NCBI GenBank assembly: GCA_900538555.1
Contig: UPYI01000001.1
Span: forward strand, 1 to 64,000
Direction: 5' to 3'
Length of the DNA: 64,000 nt
Source of the DNA: an uncultured Porphyromonadaceae bacterium
Lineage (GTDB): Bacteria; Bacteroidota; Bacteroidia; Bacteroidales; Barnesiellaceae
Positions 41,579-49,897 of this stretch are shown piece after piece; positions within the stretch are counted from its first letter, which is position 1; every line of letters begins with the position of its first letter. The notes under the pieces were generated by a model, which was given only the letters and a program-made list of their open reading frames with translations, ran no database searches and was not told the origin of the DNA. Position numbers and translations under genes: made by a program.

Positions 41579-44044
41579 GTGATATACCCGGATAACTTTG
41601 AACATAAGGTCGGATTCGACCAGATACGCCAGTTGATTCAGGAACGTTGCCTAAGTCCGCTCGGCATAGACAAGATGGAACAGATGCAATTTTCGTCCGA
41701 TTACGATACCGTGATCAGAATGTTGCATCAGACCGATGAATTTGTACATGTACTCGACGGGGAAGATGAATTTCCGGCAAACTTCTTTTTCGATGTCCGC
41801 CCGGCATTGAAACGGATACGGATAGAGGGTACTTTTTTAGAAGAGAGCGAGTTGTTCAACCTGCGCCGGTCGCTGGATACGATTCGCGGAATTATCCGTT
41901 TCTTCACTCCCGACGAAGATGAGAATCCCGTCTACCCCTATTTATACGAACTGGCAGGCGATGTCATGGTATTCCCGCAACTGATCACCCGCATGGACGG
42001 GATCATCGACAAGTTCGGGCACGTAAAAGACAGTGCCTCTGCCGAGCTCTCCGAAATCAGACGGAGCATGGCTTCGACCCTTGCAAGCATCTCCCGCAGT
42101 TTAAATTCGATTCTGCGTGCCGCCCAAAGCGAAGGGTTCGTGGAGAAAGATGTCACGCCGACCATGCGCGACGGACGATTAGTGATTCCGGTTGCACCGA
42201 CCCACAAACGGAAAATCAAAGGTATCGTACACGATGAGTCCGCCAGCGGCAAAACAGTATTTATAGAACCGGCAGAGGTGGTGGAAGCGAACAACCGCAT
42301 CCGGGAATTGGAGAATGAAGAACGCCGGGAGATCGTGCGGATACTTACCGTTTTCACCGACGAACTGCGCCCCTATATCGCAGACATCATGTACTCGTAT
42401 GAATTTCTCGCAGAAATCGACTTCATCCGAGCCAAAGCGTTACTCGCCCGACTGACCGGAAGCGTTCTGCCCGTAGTAGAGAATTGCCGGCAGATCGACT
42501 GGTACAAAGCGGTACATCCGCTTCTGCTCCTTTCGTTGCGGAAACAGGGAAAAGAAGTAGTGCCGCTGGATATTACATTGGACGATAAAAACCGCATCCT
42601 GTTGATCTCAGGTCCGAACGCAGGCGGTAAATCGGTCTGTCTGAAAACGGTGGGCCTGCTGCAATATATGCTGCAATGCGGCTTGCTGATTCCGCTCAAC
42701 GACAATTCACGCACCGGTATTTTCAGCAGCATCTTTATCGACATCGGTGACGAACAATCGATCGAAAACGATTTGAGTACATACAGTTCGCACCTGACCC
42801 ACATGAAACATTTCGTGCGAAACTGCGACGGGGCTACCGTATTGCTTATCGACGAATTCGGGGGCGGTACGGAACCGCAGATCGGCGGAGCGATAGCCGA
42901 AGCATTGCTCGACCGGTTCAACCGGAAAGGAGCATACGGCATCATCACCACCCACTATCAGAACTTAAAGCATTTCGCCGAAGATACGGACGGCATCATC
43001 AACGGTGCCATGCTTTACGACCGGCACTTGATGCAACCGCTTTTCAAGCTGTCGATCGGAAATCCGGGCAGTTCGTTTGCCATAGAGATCGCCCGAAAGA
43101 TCGGTTTGCCCGAGGAGGTAATCGCCGATGCTTCCGCCAAAGTGGGGTCGGACTACATCGACATGGACAAATATCTGCAAGATATTGTCCGCGACAAACG
43201 GTATTGGGAGTCGAAACGGCAAAATATCCGGCAGAAAGAAAAGAAACTGGAAGAGATCACAGCCCGATACGAAAGCGATATAAAAGCACTCGAACAGCAG
43301 CGGCGCGAATTGATTGCCAAAGCCAAAGCGGACGCCGAGCACGTATTGTCGGAAGCCAATGCCCGTATCGAGAATACGATACGCGAGATCAAAGAGGCAC
43401 AAGCCGATAAAGAGCGTACTCGCGAAGCCCGGAAACGGCTCGAAGAGTTCAAGCAAACCGTACAGGAAGAGAGCACGACCGACGACAAGATAGCCCGCAA
43501 GATGCAAAAGATCAAAGAGCGGGAAGAGCGCAAAAAAAACAAGACCAAAGAAGACAAACGGGTTTTCAAACCCGAAGTGATCGAGCCGGGCGATGCCGTA
43601 CGTATCAAAGGACAAACATCGATCGGAGAAGTGTTATCGACCGACGGGAAAAATACGCTGGTGGCTTTCGGTATGATCAAGACGACAGTAAAAACGGAAC
43701 GTCTCGAAAAAATGAGTAAGAACCAGATCAAGCGCGAAGCACCGAAAGCAACATTCATCAGTTCCCAGACAACCGACTCCATGCGCGAAAAACAATTGAA
43801 TTTCAAACAGGAGATCGACGTACGGGGCATGAGAGCCGACGAAGCCATTCAGGCAATTACCTATTTTATCGACGATGCCATTCAGGTGAGTTGCGCCCGT
43901 GTTCGTATTCTGCACGGTACGGGAACAGGAGCTTTGCGGCAGGCTATCCGGCAATACCTGCAAAGCGTAAACGGCGTACGTCATTTTCAAGACGAACATG
44001 TACAGTTCGGTGGTGCCGGCATCACGGTAGTGGAATTGGATTAA
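41579..44044 (+). CDS. mutS2: Endonuclease MutS2
   Basis: 821 aa from the GTG at 41579 (reads M-IYPDNFEHKVGFDQIRQLI, the usual start of the family). An upstream ATG at 41444 would place 45 low-quality codons inside the repeat element. ATPase Walker A LISGPNAGGKSVCLKTVG (about 342-359) and Walker B VLLIDEFGGGTEP. A long coiled coil follows (about 520-660). The C-terminal Smr nuclease domain is IDVRGMRADEAIQAITYF with ILHGTGTGALRQAI. MutS2 acts on recombination intermediates and stalled ribosomes rather than mismatch repair. 10 bp before the HMA-AraC gene. Confidence 0.95.
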   Translation: MIYPDNFEHKVGFDQIRQLIQERCLSPLGIDKMEQMQFSSDYDTVIRMLHQTDEFVHVLDGEDEFPANFFFDVRPALKRIRIEGTFLEESELFNLRRSLDTIRGIIRFFTPDEDENPVYPYLYELAGDVMVFPQLITRMDGIIDKFGHVKDSASAELSEIRRSMASTLASISRSLNSILRAAQSEGFVEKDVTPTMRDGRLVIPVAPTHKRKIKGIVHDESASGKTVFIEPAEVVEANNRIRELENEERREIVRILTVFTDELRPYIADIMYSYEFLAEIDFIRAKALLARLTGSVLPVVENCRQIDWYKAVHPLLLLSLRKQGKEVVPLDITLDDKNRILLISGPNAGGKSVCLKTVGLLQYMLQCGLLIPLNDNSRTGIFSSIFIDIGDEQSIENDLSTYSSHLTHMKHFVRNCDGATVLLIDEFGGGTEPQIGGAIAEALLDRFNRKGAYGIITTHYQNLKHFAEDTDGIINGAMLYDRHLMQPLFKLSIGNPGSSFAIEIARKIGLPEEVIADASAKVGSDYIDMDKYLQDIVRDKRYWESKRQNIRQKEKKLEEITARYESDIKALEQQRRELIAKAKADAEHVLSEANARIENTIREIKEAQADKERTREARKRLEEFKQTVQEESTTDDKIARKMQKIKEREERKKNKTKEDKRVFKPEVIEPGDAVRIKGQTSIGEVLSTDGKNTLVAFGMIKTTVKTERLEKMSKNQIKREAPKATFISSQTTDSMREKQLNFKQEIDVRGMRADEAIQAITYFIDDAIQVSCARVRILHGTGTGALRQAIRQYLQSVNGVRHFQDEHVQFGGAGITVVELD

Positions 44045-44054
44045 GCCCGGAACG

Positions 44055-44621
44055 ATGGAGCTATATATTAAGAATATGGTTTGCGACCGCTGCATCATGG
44101 CGGTGAAGTCGGTACTCGAACAGAACGGAATCGCGTTTCGTACGGTTTCGCTGGGGGTAGCGCATCTGTCCGAAGATATTCCTGCCGGCACGCTGTCGAA
44201 ACTGAATGCCGACTTGAACCGTATCGGGTTCGAGATCATCGACGACCGACGGAACAGAGTGGCGGAACAGGTCAAAACCGAAATCATCGGATGGCTCTAT
44301 CGTCGTACATCGCCGCTGCTCCCGCAGAAAATCAATTTGTCCGAATACTTGTCCGAACGTCTGCATACGGAATACGGCACGTTGAGTTCCTTATTCTCGG
44401 AAACACAAGGCATCACCATCGAAAAATATTTTATCGCCCAGAAAATAGAACGGGTAAAGGAACTGCTGATGTACGACGAACTGACGTTAAGCCAGATCGC
44501 CGACGAGCTGGGCTATTCCAGCGTCGCCCATCTAAGCAGCCAGTTCAAACAAGTGACAGGTATCACCCCTACCCGCTTCAAACAGACTCACCCCGGCCGC
44601 AAACCGCTCGACCGGATATAA
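44055..44621 (+). CDS. AraC-type regulator with N-terminal heavy-metal-associated (HMA) domain
   Basis: 188 aa. Residues 1-70 have the HMA fold pattern with metal motif MVCDRC (CxxC at about 10-13), as in copper chaperones. Residues about 100-180 are an AraC-type double HTH (GTLSSLFSETQGITIEKYFI, then LSQIADELGYSSVAHLSSQF, KQVTGITPTRFK). It has no cupin domain. The layout implies direct copper or metal sensing and control of the copA gene that follows 167 bp downstream. Mechanism inferred from domains and neighbours. Confidence 0.87.
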   Translation: MELYIKNMVCDRCIMAVKSVLEQNGIAFRTVSLGVAHLSEDIPAGTLSKLNADLNRIGFEIIDDRRNRVAEQVKTEIIGWLYRRTSPLLPQKINLSEYLSERLHTEYGTLSSLFSETQGITIEKYFIAQKIERVKELLMYDELTLSQIADELGYSSVAHLSSQFKQVTGITPTRFKQTHPGRKPLDRI

Positions 44622-44788
44622 GCCGTATCGCGGCTTTCCGGCAACGTGTCCGACGGAAATGCAATTCGTTATAAACTTTTCCGAAAATTATGTAATCGGA
44701 ATCAACCGATTTCTTCACATATTTGTTCCCATAAAAAATCAATCCGGCGGCAGGGATGCAGATTCCCCGCAGCCTCAACCGATGAAAT
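44622..44788 (+). other. Leader of copA
   Basis: 167 bp without a gene. CATATTTG at about 44718-44725 is one base off a -7 box and could allow separate copA expression. A GC-rich imperfect hairpin (GGCGGCAGGG...CCCCGCAGCC) lies shortly before the copA ATG. Confidence 0.4.
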
Positions 44789-47020
44789 ATGGACGAATCG
44801 AATCATAAAACGACACCTGTTTCGGCTTCGCGCGAATTTTCCGTATTGGGCATGTCGTGCGCCGTCTGTGCCGGCACGGTAGAACAGACCTTAAAAGAAC
44901 AACCCGGTGTAGAATCGGCTACGGTAAATCTGGCTTCGGCACAAGCCAAAGTAACCTTCAATCCCGAACGTATATCTTCCGATCAATTGAGAAAAGCCGT
45001 GCAACAAGCCGGATTCGACCTGATCGACAATTCGTCGGACAACAGTGCGGACATCGTGGAGGAGGAACACCGTAAACAATGGAAACGGATGAAACGCCGC
45101 ACCATCTGGTCGCTCATATTCTTTTTGCCGCTCATGGTCATCGGCATGTTCTTCATGGATATGCCGTATGCCAACATAATCATGTGGCTGTTGGCAACTC
45201 CCGTTCTATTCTGGTTCGGACGCGATTTCTTCATCCACGCATGGCAACAAGCCCGGCACGGACGTGCAAATATGGATACCTTAGTGGCATTGAGTACGGG
45301 TATCGCCTATCTGTTCAGCGTGTTCAACACACTCTTCCCCCAGTTCTGGCTATCGAGAGGTATAGAGCCTCACGTCTATTTCGAGGCATCGGTCGGGATC
45401 ATTGCGTTTATCTCTATCGGTAAGTTATTGGAGGAGAAAGCCAAAGGGAATACATCTTCGGCTATCCGGAAGTTAATGGGGCTTCAACCCCGCAGAGTGA
45501 CGATTGTCCGTACCGACGGAGAGACCGTCGAACTGCCCGTCGAAGACGTAACCCCGGGTATCTCCATATTGGTACGTCCCGGAGAGAAAATTGCCGTAGA
45601 CGGTACGGTTTCAGAGGGGAGTTCGTATGTAGACGAAAGCATGCTGAGCGGAGAACCGGTAGCCGTCCGGAAAGAGACGGGCAGCCCCGTGTTCGCCGGC
45701 ACGGTCAATCAAAAAGGCAGTTTCGTATTCACCGCCGAAAAGGTTGGCGGAGAAACCATGCTTGCCCAAATCATACGTACCGTACGCGACGCCCAGGGAA
45801 GCAAAGCCCCCATACAACGGCTGGCAGACCAAGTAGCCGGCATTTTTGTTCCTGCGGTCATGCTTATCGCCCTGCTTTCTTTTGCCGGCTGGTGGATATG
45901 GGGCGGAGAGAACGGCTTCACGCACGGATTATTGGCGATGGTTACCGTATTGGTAATCGCTTGCCCCTGCGCTCTTGGACTGGCAACACCGACCGCCATT
46001 ATGGTCGGAATCGGCAAAGGTGCGGAACAGGGAATATTGATCAAAGATGCCGAAAGCCTCGAACTCGCCCGCCGTGTGAATGCTGTGGTACTCGACAAAA
46101 CCGGTACGCTGACCGAAGGACATCCGACCGTAACCGATATGCTTTGGATAGACCGGAACGCTGAATCTATCCATGCGTTATACAGCCTCGAAAAGCAATC
46201 GGAACATCCGCTGGCGGAAGCAATCGTCAAGTATTTGAACGATGCGACTCCCCTGCCGGTCGAAGGATTCGAAAGCATGACCGGCAGCGGTGTCTGCGGA
46301 TCTGTGAACGGCATACGCTATTTTGCCGGGAACAAACGCCTGCTCGACGGGCAGGGAATACCGCCTCACCCCCATGCCGAAAAAGCAGCACGGGAGTGGA
46401 GCCGGGAAGCCAAAACCGTAATCTGGTTTGCCGATACGACACATGTAATTGCCGTGGCTGCCATCGCCGACCGAATCAAACCGGATGCGGCAGCAGCCAT
46501 AGCCGAACTGAACCGGCAGGGAATCGAAACTTATATGCTTACCGGCGACCAGCCCGAAACCGCTTACGCCATAGCCGCACAAGCCGGCATAAAGAATGTA
46601 CGAGCCGGAGTATTGCCGCAACAGAAAGCCGAATTTATCGCATCGTTGCAGCAGGAAGGCAAGTGTGTAGCGATGGTCGGTGACGGTATTAACGACTCCA
46701 CGGCTTTGGCGCAAGCCGATGTGAGCATCGCCATGGGGCAAGGCAGCGACATCGCCATGGATGTGGCAAAAATGACAATCATCGGCAACGACCTGTCGAA
46801 AATCGCCGTTGCCATACATCTTTCGCGGCAAACGGTCAAGACCATTCGTGAAAACCTGTTCTGGGCGTTTATATACAATGTTATCGGAATTCCGATTGCC
46901 GCCGGCATATTATATCCGATAAACGGCTTTTTGCTGAATCCGATGATTGCCGGTGCCGCCATGGCGTTAAGCAGCGTCAGCGTAGTCAGCAACAGCCTGC
47001 GTCTGAAATGGAAAAAATAA
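44789..47020 (+). CDS. copA: Copper-exporting P1B-type ATPase CopA
   Basis: 743 aa. One N-terminal HMA domain with GMSCAVCAGTVEQTL (CxxC about 23-26). Eight membrane helices, including transport-site CPC in VLVIACPCALGLATPTAIMV. Phosphorylation site VLDKTGTLTEGHP, SEHPLAEA (the HP motif of P1B pumps), MLTGDQPE and VGDGINDSTAL. CPC plus CxxC points to Cu+ (or Ag+) export from the cytoplasm. Upstream HMA-AraC regulator and downstream CopZ-like chaperone complete the module. Confidence 0.94.
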   Translation: MDESNHKTTPVSASREFSVLGMSCAVCAGTVEQTLKEQPGVESATVNLASAQAKVTFNPERISSDQLRKAVQQAGFDLIDNSSDNSADIVEEEHRKQWKRMKRRTIWSLIFFLPLMVIGMFFMDMPYANIIMWLLATPVLFWFGRDFFIHAWQQARHGRANMDTLVALSTGIAYLFSVFNTLFPQFWLSRGIEPHVYFEASVGIIAFISIGKLLEEKAKGNTSSAIRKLMGLQPRRVTIVRTDGETVELPVEDVTPGISILVRPGEKIAVDGTVSEGSSYVDESMLSGEPVAVRKETGSPVFAGTVNQKGSFVFTAEKVGGETMLAQIIRTVRDAQGSKAPIQRLADQVAGIFVPAVMLIALLSFAGWWIWGGENGFTHGLLAMVTVLVIACPCALGLATPTAIMVGIGKGAEQGILIKDAESLELARRVNAVVLDKTGTLTEGHPTVTDMLWIDRNAESIHALYSLEKQSEHPLAEAIVKYLNDATPLPVEGFESMTGSGVCGSVNGIRYFAGNKRLLDGQGIPPHPHAEKAAREWSREAKTVIWFADTTHVIAVAAIADRIKPDAAAAIAELNRQGIETYMLTGDQPETAYAIAAQAGIKNVRAGVLPQQKAEFIASLQQEGKCVAMVGDGINDSTALAQADVSIAMGQGSDIAMDVAKMTIIGNDLSKIAVAIHLSRQTVKTIRENLFWAFIYNVIGIPIAAGILYPINGFLLNPMIAGAAMALSSVSVVSNSLRLKWKK

Positions 47021-47029
47021 CTTTATAAG

Positions 47030-47210
47030 CTGTAAGCCGAGAGCAGGGAACGCCAAGTGAAACTTGAACGGGCTATGCCGAGGCACAGTGTTTATTGAAA
47101 ACTAAAAGTTTAAAATAAACTGCAAGCCGAGCGCAGAAGCGGTCAAGTGAAAACTTGAACCGATTATGCCGAGGCGCAGCGTTTATTGAAAACCCGAAGT
47201 TTAAAATAAG
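47030..47210 (+). repeat. Two 90-bp tandem copies of the dispersed intergenic repeat
   Basis: Copies start at 47030 and 47120 with CTG(T/C)AAGCCGAG. Each contains a hairpin CAAGTGAAA(A)CTTG, then TATGCCGAGGC(A/G)CAG(T/C)G, TTTATTGAAAAC and AGTTTAAAATAA. Reverse complement gives CTCGGCATAATC and GCTTCTGC(G/-)CTCG, the blocks of the promoter repeats at 9.4 kb. They fill the whole gap between copA and the copZ-like gene. Confidence 0.9.
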
Positions 47211-47216
47211 ATCGTT

Positions 47217-47477
47217 ATGAAACTAAACATCTCCCATTTGTTCGGCGGAAAGAAACAGATGTACGCCGATGGAAAAATGCTGTTCCACACCAATATCAAT
47301 TGCAGCGGATGTGTAGCCAAAATCACTCCGGTATTGAACAATGCCGTGGGGATCAAAGAGTGGTCGGTAGACACAACCGACAAGAACAAACCTCTGACGG
47401 TTGTCGGCGACGGCATTACCGCCAACGAAGTAATAGAACTGGTAAAAGGTGCCGGATTCACGATCGAGCAAGTCTGA
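47217..47477 (+). CDS. CopZ-like metallochaperone (HMA protein)
   Basis: 86 aa, starting MKLNISHLFGGKKQMYADGK, an unusual 22-residue lead before the HMA core. Metal site FHTNINCSGCVAKITPVLNN (CxxC at about 30-33), then VDTTDKNKPLTVVGDGITAN and a closing VIELVKGAGFTIEQV. Probably carries Cu+ to CopA. Its ATG follows the double repeat by 7 bp, so its expression may depend on that repeat or on read-through from copA. Confidence 0.85.
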   Translation: MKLNISHLFGGKKQMYADGKMLFHTNINCSGCVAKITPVLNNAVGIKEWSVDTTDKNKPLTVVGDGITANEVIELVKGAGFTIEQV

Positions 47478-47561
47478 ACGACAAACAGCAGAGGGATGCA
47501 TCGAATCACTTCGGCACATCCCCCTTGTTCACAAAATATTTACGCTATAAGAAAAAAGTAT

Positions 47562-48896
47562 TTATTTTTTCAGTTTCGAGATTTTCGTCTTTCCGTGCGA
47601 AGCCGATACGGAACTTTTTCTCTTCATCCCGACTTTCGACCGTTTGTTTACCGCAACTTTCGCTGCCGATTGGACAACCGAAATCTGGTCTTCGAAAATT
47701 TCACTATCGGCACGCGGATAGAATTCGTATCGTTTCACACTCTCGCCATCGGCTGTTTTTCCATAAACAAGTACTGAATACCAAGCAGCAGGCAATTCAT
47801 TGTTTACAAACGTATATTCTCCTGCACTTCTGATTTCGGAGGTTATATCGGTTCCGGTTTTAACGATTTCGACCGCCGAAGTCGTTTGAAGCATATCGTC
47901 CAATGTGTTCATATCCATTCCGAGCACATAAGCCTCTTCGACATTGCTCGGCGAAATTTCGAACGAAATATTCACTCCGCCATCCAACGCCGTTTTCGAA
48001 AGGGTCGAGATCTCCGGACCGACTTTCATATCGGACAAATCGACCGTCGTAGCATACTGCGTCCAATCACCGTTAGCATCTATACCCAAAGCATAAAACA
48101 CATATTCACTGGGATCTTCTACGGGCCATGTAATTGCTTCTCCAAACTCTTCGGGCAATAATATTTCACCGAAGAGGAACATCGTATAGTCGAAACCGAA
48201 CATGGAAATATAGGGTTCGAGTACCGATTTATAGCCATATAGCGTGTAGGCATAAAGGATGTCGTCGCTCGCCGTTACACGGAATACATTTCCGGCATTG
48301 CCACTACTTACCAACTCGGCAGAAATCGAACCCGGGCTTTGTGCCGGATCGTCCGTCTTCACTGTCTTTTCGACGAAATGAGTACCGACTGCACCCTGCT
48401 CCGTCAAGTCGAAAGCCACGACCAGATACTCTTGTCCCGCCTTTATATCGAACAGATAACCGTCATCGTCCACATCAAAGTCTTTTTGTGTGAACTTGCT
48501 CGTACCGGTCTGCACATAGCCGAACCCTTCTGCCATAATGGTTACCAACAATGCGGTATGTTCTTCGGGTGTCAGCTCCTGCAACGTTTTTTCCAAATAC
48601 ACTTGTGCATAATAATCGGCAACTGCAACCGACACGACACCATGTACATACGAGGTAGTAGGCTTATCCGTAGCAACCGTATAGGAAATAAAATTCTTTC
48701 CTTTACTGTCGATCGACAGATCCACCACATCGGCGACTTCGATATTTTCGGGCAACTGGAATGTAATGTAATCGACTTCACTCGATTCGTAAGTACCAAC
48801 CAATGTGTTCCCTTTCACCAGATATATTTTATCTTGCGCATAGGCGGCAACGGAACCGATCATCACCGCAAGCAATAGTAATGTTTTCTTCATCAT
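47562..48896 (-). CDS. Secreted protein of unknown function (444 aa)
   Basis: Signal peptide about 1-21 (ends AYAQ). The mature part begins KIYLVKGNTLVGTYESSEVD, then alternates beta-rich segments with fibronectin-like texture (KVGPEISTLSKTALDGGVNI). No T9SS tail; the end is a basic stretch (KTKISKLKK). No enzyme motif. The following gene (158 aa) also starts with a predicted export signal and shares the same opening theme (VYLDGS, then DIDRIEI), so the two may be related surface proteins. They are 26 bp apart and likely co-transcribed. Confidence 0.7.
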   Translation of the reverse strand: MMKKTLLLLAVMIGSVAAYAQDKIYLVKGNTLVGTYESSEVDYITFQLPENIEVADVVDLSIDSKGKNFISYTVATDKPTTSYVHGVVSVAVADYYAQVYLEKTLQELTPEEHTALLVTIMAEGFGYVQTGTSKFTQKDFDVDDDGYLFDIKAGQEYLVVAFDLTEQGAVGTHFVEKTVKTDDPAQSPGSISAELVSSGNAGNVFRVTASDDILYAYTLYGYKSVLEPYISMFGFDYTMFLFGEILLPEEFGEAITWPVEDPSEYVFYALGIDANGDWTQYATTVDLSDMKVGPEISTLSKTALDGGVNISFEISPSNVEEAYVLGMDMNTLDDMLQTTSAVEIVKTGTDITSEIRSAGEYTFVNNELPAAWYSVLVYGKTADGESVKRYEFYPRADSEIFEDQISVVQSAAKVAVNKRSKVGMKRKSSVSASHGKTKISKLKK

Positions 48897-48922
48897 AATA
48901 TTCTACTTTTTCATTCAAGAAT

Positions 48923-49399
48923 TTAACGTTTGATTATTTTTTTCGCCATTTGACCCGTACGCAGAATGTACATGCCTTGCGGTAATCCCGATACATCCAG
49001 ATCGTTCGAGCCGTCTTCACTCACGAACGACAGGACTACTGCGCCCTTAAAGTCGTATAGCCGAACTTCTTCACCGGAACATACACCTTCTACATGGACA
49101 ACAGCATCGGCTACCGTAGGCCAAACTTTCAACCGGTCATTTTCCATATCGACAACACTGTTCATTCCCTGCAAATCGATCCGTGCAATTTTGGCGATTT
49201 CGTGTACCGTCGCCTCTCCGGCATTAGGAACTACACGAATTTCACCGGTTCCGATTTCTATCCGGTCGATGTCGCTTCGGGCAGATGTAAATACCGAACC
49301 GTCGAGATATACCACCGATACATCCTGAGCCGACAATCCGGTCATAGCCAACGACGACGCCAACAGGATTCCCATTGAAAACAATCGCTTTTTACTCAT
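48923..49399 (-). CDS. Small T9SS-sorted secreted protein (158 aa)
   Basis: Starts at ATG 49399 (MSKKRLFSMGILLASSLAMT); signal peptide to about residue 26. The middle (VSVVYLDGSVFTSARSDIDR) is a repeat unit common in Bacteroidales exported proteins. The last about 75 residues fit a type A T9SS sorting domain: VRLYDFKGAVVLSFVSEDGS, LPQGMYILRTGQMAKKIIKR. Exported across the outer membrane and processed there, if T9SS is present. Function unknown; upstream of the 444-aa gene on the same strand. Confidence 0.78.
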   Translation of the reverse strand: MSKKRLFSMGILLASSLAMTGLSAQDVSVVYLDGSVFTSARSDIDRIEIGTGEIRVVPNAGEATVHEIAKIARIDLQGMNSVVDMENDRLKVWPTVADAVVHVEGVCSGEEVRLYDFKGAVVLSFVSEDGSNDLDVSGLPQGMYILRTGQMAKKIIKR

Positions 49400-49405
49400 C
49401 AGCAA

Positions 49406-49739
49406 ATAAAAAATTAATTATAAATCGCCTAAACAAAAAACAATTACCCCGGACGATTTAATAACGAAGTAATAATTTATACAAATAAAGTTAAAAACTT
49501 TCAGTTTAACAACAAACAAAGAAACAAATTATAATTTATTAATATTTACAATCGAATAAATTCAGAAAAGCAAGTTTGAAAACCCCAAAAATTTAACAAT
49601 TCAATATAATCTTGTAAGCCGTGCAAGCAAATTCAGAGACATGCTATATACGAAAAAAAATGCAATGGCTCTTTCCTATATCAACACATGGATTATTCCA
49701 ATTATCGGGGCAAGGCGGCATAAAAAATAAACCGATTCA
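49406..49739. other. AT-rich intergenic region
   Basis: Divergent region, very AT-rich, with no gene and no clear operator. Short frames (for example one beginning at 49621) only run into the repeat promoters. Confidence 0.5.
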
Positions 49740-49857
49740 TTTTATTTTGTCCTCACCTTTCGCTATATTTGTAGAATATAGGAGGCGGCTCGGCATAGCT
49801 CTATGTGAAAATTTCATTTTCCCATTTTGCGCCTGCTCTCGCCTTATGCTATATTTG
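49740..49857 (+). repeat. Promoter-bearing repeat, about 1.5 units of the 86-bp type
   Basis: TATATTTG at 49764-49771 and 49850-49857 are exactly 86 bp apart, the same period as at 9.4 kb. Between them lie AATATAGGAGGCGGCTCGGC and TGAAAATTTCATTTTCCC. The second unit has TTTG at 49826-49829 with 20-bp spacing, a full promoter for the 1,487-aa gene. The first lacks a good upstream element. Confidence 0.9.
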
Positions 49858-49897
49858 TATCACAATAAGTCGTAATATTTTACCCAAAAACAAACTT

